NCBI GenBank assembly: GCA_038501195.1
Contig: JBBPUQ010000007.1
Coordinates: 2,829,501 to 2,893,500 of the forward strand
Length of the DNA stretch: 64,000 nucleotides
Direction: 5' to 3'
Origin: Nemania diffusa
Lineage: Eukaryota > Ascomycota > Sordariomycetes > Xylariales > Xylariaceae
The notes beneath the pieces were generated by a model. The model was not told the origin of the DNA, searched no databases, and was given only the letters and a program-made list of their open reading frames with translations. This document shows, piece after piece, positions 60,941 to 64,000 of the stretch. Each line of letters opens with the position of its first letter. Within the stretch, counting starts at the first letter, position 1. A program made the translations under genes and the position numbers.

Positions 60941-61490
60941 ACTCAAACCGGGCGGCATGTCGGCTATACCCTTTTGGGTTTTCCAAAAACGGCCTGTTTA
61001 GGGAAACATAGTTGCCTTTCCAGAGACAGCAGAAATAAGCAGTAGCGGCTCTGATGGGAATATTAGAGGGTTAGAGCCCCGGCTACGCGTAATATTCCGC
61101 AGTGTACTATAACAATGCAGCAGTGTTCACAATCTATCCATGCATGCTTCCTACTTTGAGTTGACAGTTGTCTGTTCCTTACAATGCAACTAACGGGAAA
61201 TAGGCCGCCAGAGTTAGCACGAGCCGACAGAGTACGTTATTATACTAGGATCGGACTCGGCGCTCGATCAAACTACCATTAATTGTTGGGGCCTCAGAGT
61301 ATGATACCGGAAAGATAGGACGTACGTGCATTATACTAGACGATTTATCTTATGCTACTCTGTTCTGCTTGTTTTATAGCACTGTCATTAAGCTTAATTA
61401 ATATCTATCACGTGACTCCCATCGTTCAGACAAACGACGCTACTCATGATTTAGATAATATTTATATCATTCTTATTCTATACGTTCATG
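60941..61490. other. Intergenic, no gene recognised
   Basis: Rpt3 3' flank. Any further decay product of the neighbouring ankyrin pseudogene beyond 61,500 is not readable. Confidence 0.45.
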
Positions 61491-61499
61491 AGGTAACTA

Positions 61500-62193
61500 T
61501 TCTAAATTACCAATGTGAGTAGCATTATAATACGTCTTAGTCACCCTAGTCCTGAGATGCAACAATCGCACTACCTACATATTCTGACATTGACATCAGT
61601 GCCATATGTTAATACTGCGGACTCGTCGTTCTCGAGGTTGGCAAAACTTATGGGTTTTATAATGATAGTCACATAGAGAGGTGTTTCACCAGAGTAATCC
61701 CGCGCCTTAATATTATGTTTGTATTAGTATTTCCTTAACGATACCCGGTATCCCCATTCTCATTGCGCAAACTCGGATTGGCACCTTTCGAAAGCGGCCA
61801 CGAAATCAAGGAATTCCTTATTGCTACTAATAATAGATATCTATCACTGGCATCACACTCCGGCTAAATCTCCCATCCTACGCAAAAAGGTCTACGACTG
61901 TGCCAATAGTCCCTTGCCGGCGCCGTCAGATGGGTATCTTGTATATGTGGTGAGTATATCTCTCAAAAGTGATTCTGTGAAATCACCTAAGACTATAGCA
62001 TCTTCAATGTGAGGAAGAAGACATCTCATAGCGTAAGAAATAAAAAGATCTCTTAGCCATTCTTTATCGCTAGGTATGGTTAGTTTTTTGGCTTCGAGGT
62101 AGCGAGCACACGCTCATGCAATCTGGGGGAAAGCGAAGGATCATATATCGGTGGATTTGATTGCTCGCCAAGCATACTTAAGTAGCTACCCAT
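61500..62193 (-). pseudogene. Wrecked ankyrin-repeat protein gene
   Basis: Reading on the minus strand from an ATG at 62193, one frame gives MGSYLSMLGEQ, PPIYDPSLSPRLHERVLA. It then shifts at about 62,100 to a frame with ARYLEAKKLTIPSDKEWLRD, LFISYAMRCLLPHIEDAIVL and GDFTESLLRDILTTYTRYPS, hits a TAG at 61892-61894, continues to TFLRRMGDLAGV, meets three more stops and then reads NKEFLDFVAAFERCQSEFAQ. Further on, DYSGETPLYVTI and AVLTYGTDVNVR (61,715-61,580) are degenerate ankyrin repeats (G-TPL and GADVN motifs), followed in a shifted frame by YVGSAIVAS. At least five breaks; some could be introns, but not the shift at 62,100. Ankyrin proteins in fungi often have such N-terminal regions; the exact family is unknown. 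Confidence 0.65.
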
Positions 62194-62327
62194 GCCAAAT
62201 AACGTGATTTATAGATACGGCGTATTCAAGCGAAGGTTATAAGCGCGGCGTTGTTTACACGCAATTATGAATCACAAATCCATTCTCTCACCTCATAATA
62301 TGTAGACATTCGATCCATCATACAGCA

Positions 62328-63271
62328 ATGCATCAACAAATCCGCCTCAGGTCTGTTCTGGCGATCGGAGCCGCGCTGTTGGTCTCGGTAGCTGGGAAGT
62401 GTACTAATTTCAATTTCGATGTCAATGATAAGTCTTTCGCGGTTGGGGAACCTTACACAAATCCTTATCCATTGTACGGTCGCAGTTTTCGGGTAACGCC
62501 CATGCTGAACTGCACCTCCGAGCTCGCGCAAAGCCAGGGAGGCAATGGCAGCACCTGCAGCTTTCATCGCTACCCAATGGGATTAATAGGCGAGTAATAG
62601 TGTTAATACTATTTCTTCAGACTGAGCTCACACCTGCAATAGTGTTTTCAGAGATTCTAAACTATACATACCATTCGCCAAGTTCTCTGGACATATATCC
62701 TCTAGCTCTCGATGTGAACACAAGGAACGAAATTTTCTCGCTTGTCCAAGCCGCCAACCCTCCTAATATAACAAGAGCTGATTTCAACACGACTATCGTA
62801 TTAAATTACACTACAAACCCAATTGATGAGCCTGATTTCCTTGTTGGTCACACTGGCGCCTATACGTTCCACCCTAGCATGATATGCTACAATGGCACCT
62901 TGTCTAGATGCGATAGTAACGACGTGTTTGAGGGGGCGCGCATCCAGGCCTGTGGTTATGAATGGATTGATGATTCTCAACCTCTCCTACCAACCGGGAA
63001 ACAACAATACAAAGGCTACGTAAGCTTCTTTCCGCCCATCCATCCGGTCAATGAAACAGACCCTCAGCCCACATATGCCGAATCAGCTGGGAATGCGACT
63101 GTCAATCAGATAGGCACCTCGACTATGAACTCGACGGGGAACTCGACAGACAACGGAGATGATAATAATCAGGACACTGGTGATGATACTAGTGAGGCAT
63201 GGATTAAGGGTGCTAACTTCCTTAGACTTATGACTTTAGTTAGCCTCACTGTAATAGACAACTACTTATAA
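62328..63271 (+). CDS. Secreted, probably GPI-anchored glycoprotein of unknown function
   Basis: Exon 1 starts at 62328 with a signal peptide (RSVLAIGAALLVSVAG) and runs to about 62,589; exon 2 runs on to the stop at 63271. No GT donor joins the two frames well. A GC-AG intron with donor TAG/GCGAGT at 62590 and acceptor at 62643 or 62657 keeps the frame; GT at 62493 is the alternative but would drop a Cys- and sequon-rich stretch. The protein is about 290-310 aa with many N-glycosylation sequons and several cysteines (CTNFNF, NCTSEL, CSFHRYP, MICYNGTLSRCD, QACGYEW). A Ser/Thr/Asn/Asp-rich stalk and a hydrophobic end (FLRLMTLVSLTVIDNYL) suggest a GPI anchor. It resembles fungal cell-surface proteins in style, but I know no named family. 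Confidence 0.6.
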
Positions 63272-64000
63272 AGACTTCGTCCATGGCCTAACCATACTCG
63301 CTACTGCTCATCTCCTTGCAACTAGAAGTTCATGTTACTTATTTCATGAGAACCTAAAGTGAACAGCATATTAGAAAGGCTGAGTATTAGCGGACAAGGA
63401 GATGTGACATACCTTTCGTTTGCTAGTTCAATATTGATTCCACTGGGCCTGAACTGTTTGGATTAGAAATTATACGTTCGCCATAAAACAAGAAACGATT
63501 CTCACCCGAGGTCAAGTTTCGGGCTGAGTTTGAATCGACTCTAGCTACAATACTAGGAACTCTCCGTAAGATATCTACAAGAGACGCGAGCCCCCCGCCC
63601 GCCCCCCTCTCTCTCTATGTGATATAAAAGGTCCTGTGTGTGTGCGATTGATTGGTTTCGGTATAACCTCGAGTAATTCCTGAGTCGTAGCCTTAAGTCA
63701 GAATACGAGCCAAGCTACACCATTCTTCCACTATTAGATTGTCTTTAGGTCAATAATGACCTTGAGACGCGACTCTCGTTAGTGATCTAGGTATTGGATT
63801 GTTGGAATTTGGTATAGTTTAGCTAGACTATAGCTTCATAATCCTTTTACGTAGTGACTTTCGCTCGTCGTCGATAGCTATTTCGGTAGCGTTCGCATCG
63901 GCTAGCTTGTGCGTGTACGCTCATGTCGAATATAGGTTTGCTTGAAGGCTATGGGCGAAAATTATGCTATTAATTCCAAAGCTATGTTAGTGAGGGGGAA
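63272..64000. other. Right end of the window, no gene recognised
   Basis: Contains a C-rich run followed by (TC)n at about 63,590-63,620. No credible open frame. Confidence 0.5.

Noticed and set aside
1..64000. CRISPR array, bacterial operons, tRNA or rRNA genes
   Set aside because: The DNA is fungal nuclear; no array, no A-box/B-box pair and no rRNA core was recognised by eye. A tRNA scan would be needed to exclude a missed tRNA.

Overview
The window is nuclear DNA of a filamentous ascomycete, most likely a Sordariomycete. It has compact genes with 47-200 nt GT-AG introns, a recognisable FREQUENCY (frq) circadian clock gene, a HET-domain gene, fungus-specific families (DUF2434, GH125/Mug157, Mis14), and an 11.8 kb block of almost pure A/T whose repeats differ by C-to-T and G-to-A transitions. 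That last pattern is the mark of repeat-induced point mutation (RIP). I cannot name the genus.

Layout. 0-20 kb: an alkenal/enone reductase-like MDR enzyme (-), a three-repeat Myb protein of the Reb1/TTF-I type (-), a nonsense-riddled pseudogene (-), an AAA+ ATPase with a 4-nt exon (+), an amidoligase-fold protein (+), a secreted CE4 polysaccharide deacetylase (-) and a seven-TM DUF2434 protein (-). 20-46 kb: a secreted GH125 exo-alpha-mannosidase (-), a 3.9 kb gap that serves as frq control region, frq (+), a small Cys-rich protein (-), a HET-domain protein (+), prefoldin subunit 3 (+), a Sec14 lipid-transfer protein (+), the kinetochore subunit Mis14/Nsl1 (-), a family-16 methyltransferase (-) and a small three-exon protein of unknown function (-). 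46.9-58.7 kb: the AT-rich RIP block, holding a full-length dead LTR retrotransposon (50,665-56,554; two 308-bp LTRs, TATTT target duplication). A 211-bp direct repeat straddles the right edge of the block. 58.7-64 kb: the proteasome ATPase Rpt3 (+), a wrecked ankyrin-repeat gene (-) and a secreted, probably GPI-anchored protein (+).

Most genes are unrelated housekeeping or single-function genes, and I see no biosynthetic cluster or operon-like system. The parts that act together are within the frq locus: GATCGA motifs about 1.25 and 2.15 kb upstream, a leader rich in upstream ORFs, and an internal Met matching the Neurospora short-FRQ start. The most striking structural signal is the pair of RIP records. 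Between the two LTRs I count 37 transitions and 1 transversion, and between the two copies of the edge repeat about 61 transitions and no transversion. All exon joins were worked out by hand and checked only for splice-site sequence, reading frame and sense of the protein.
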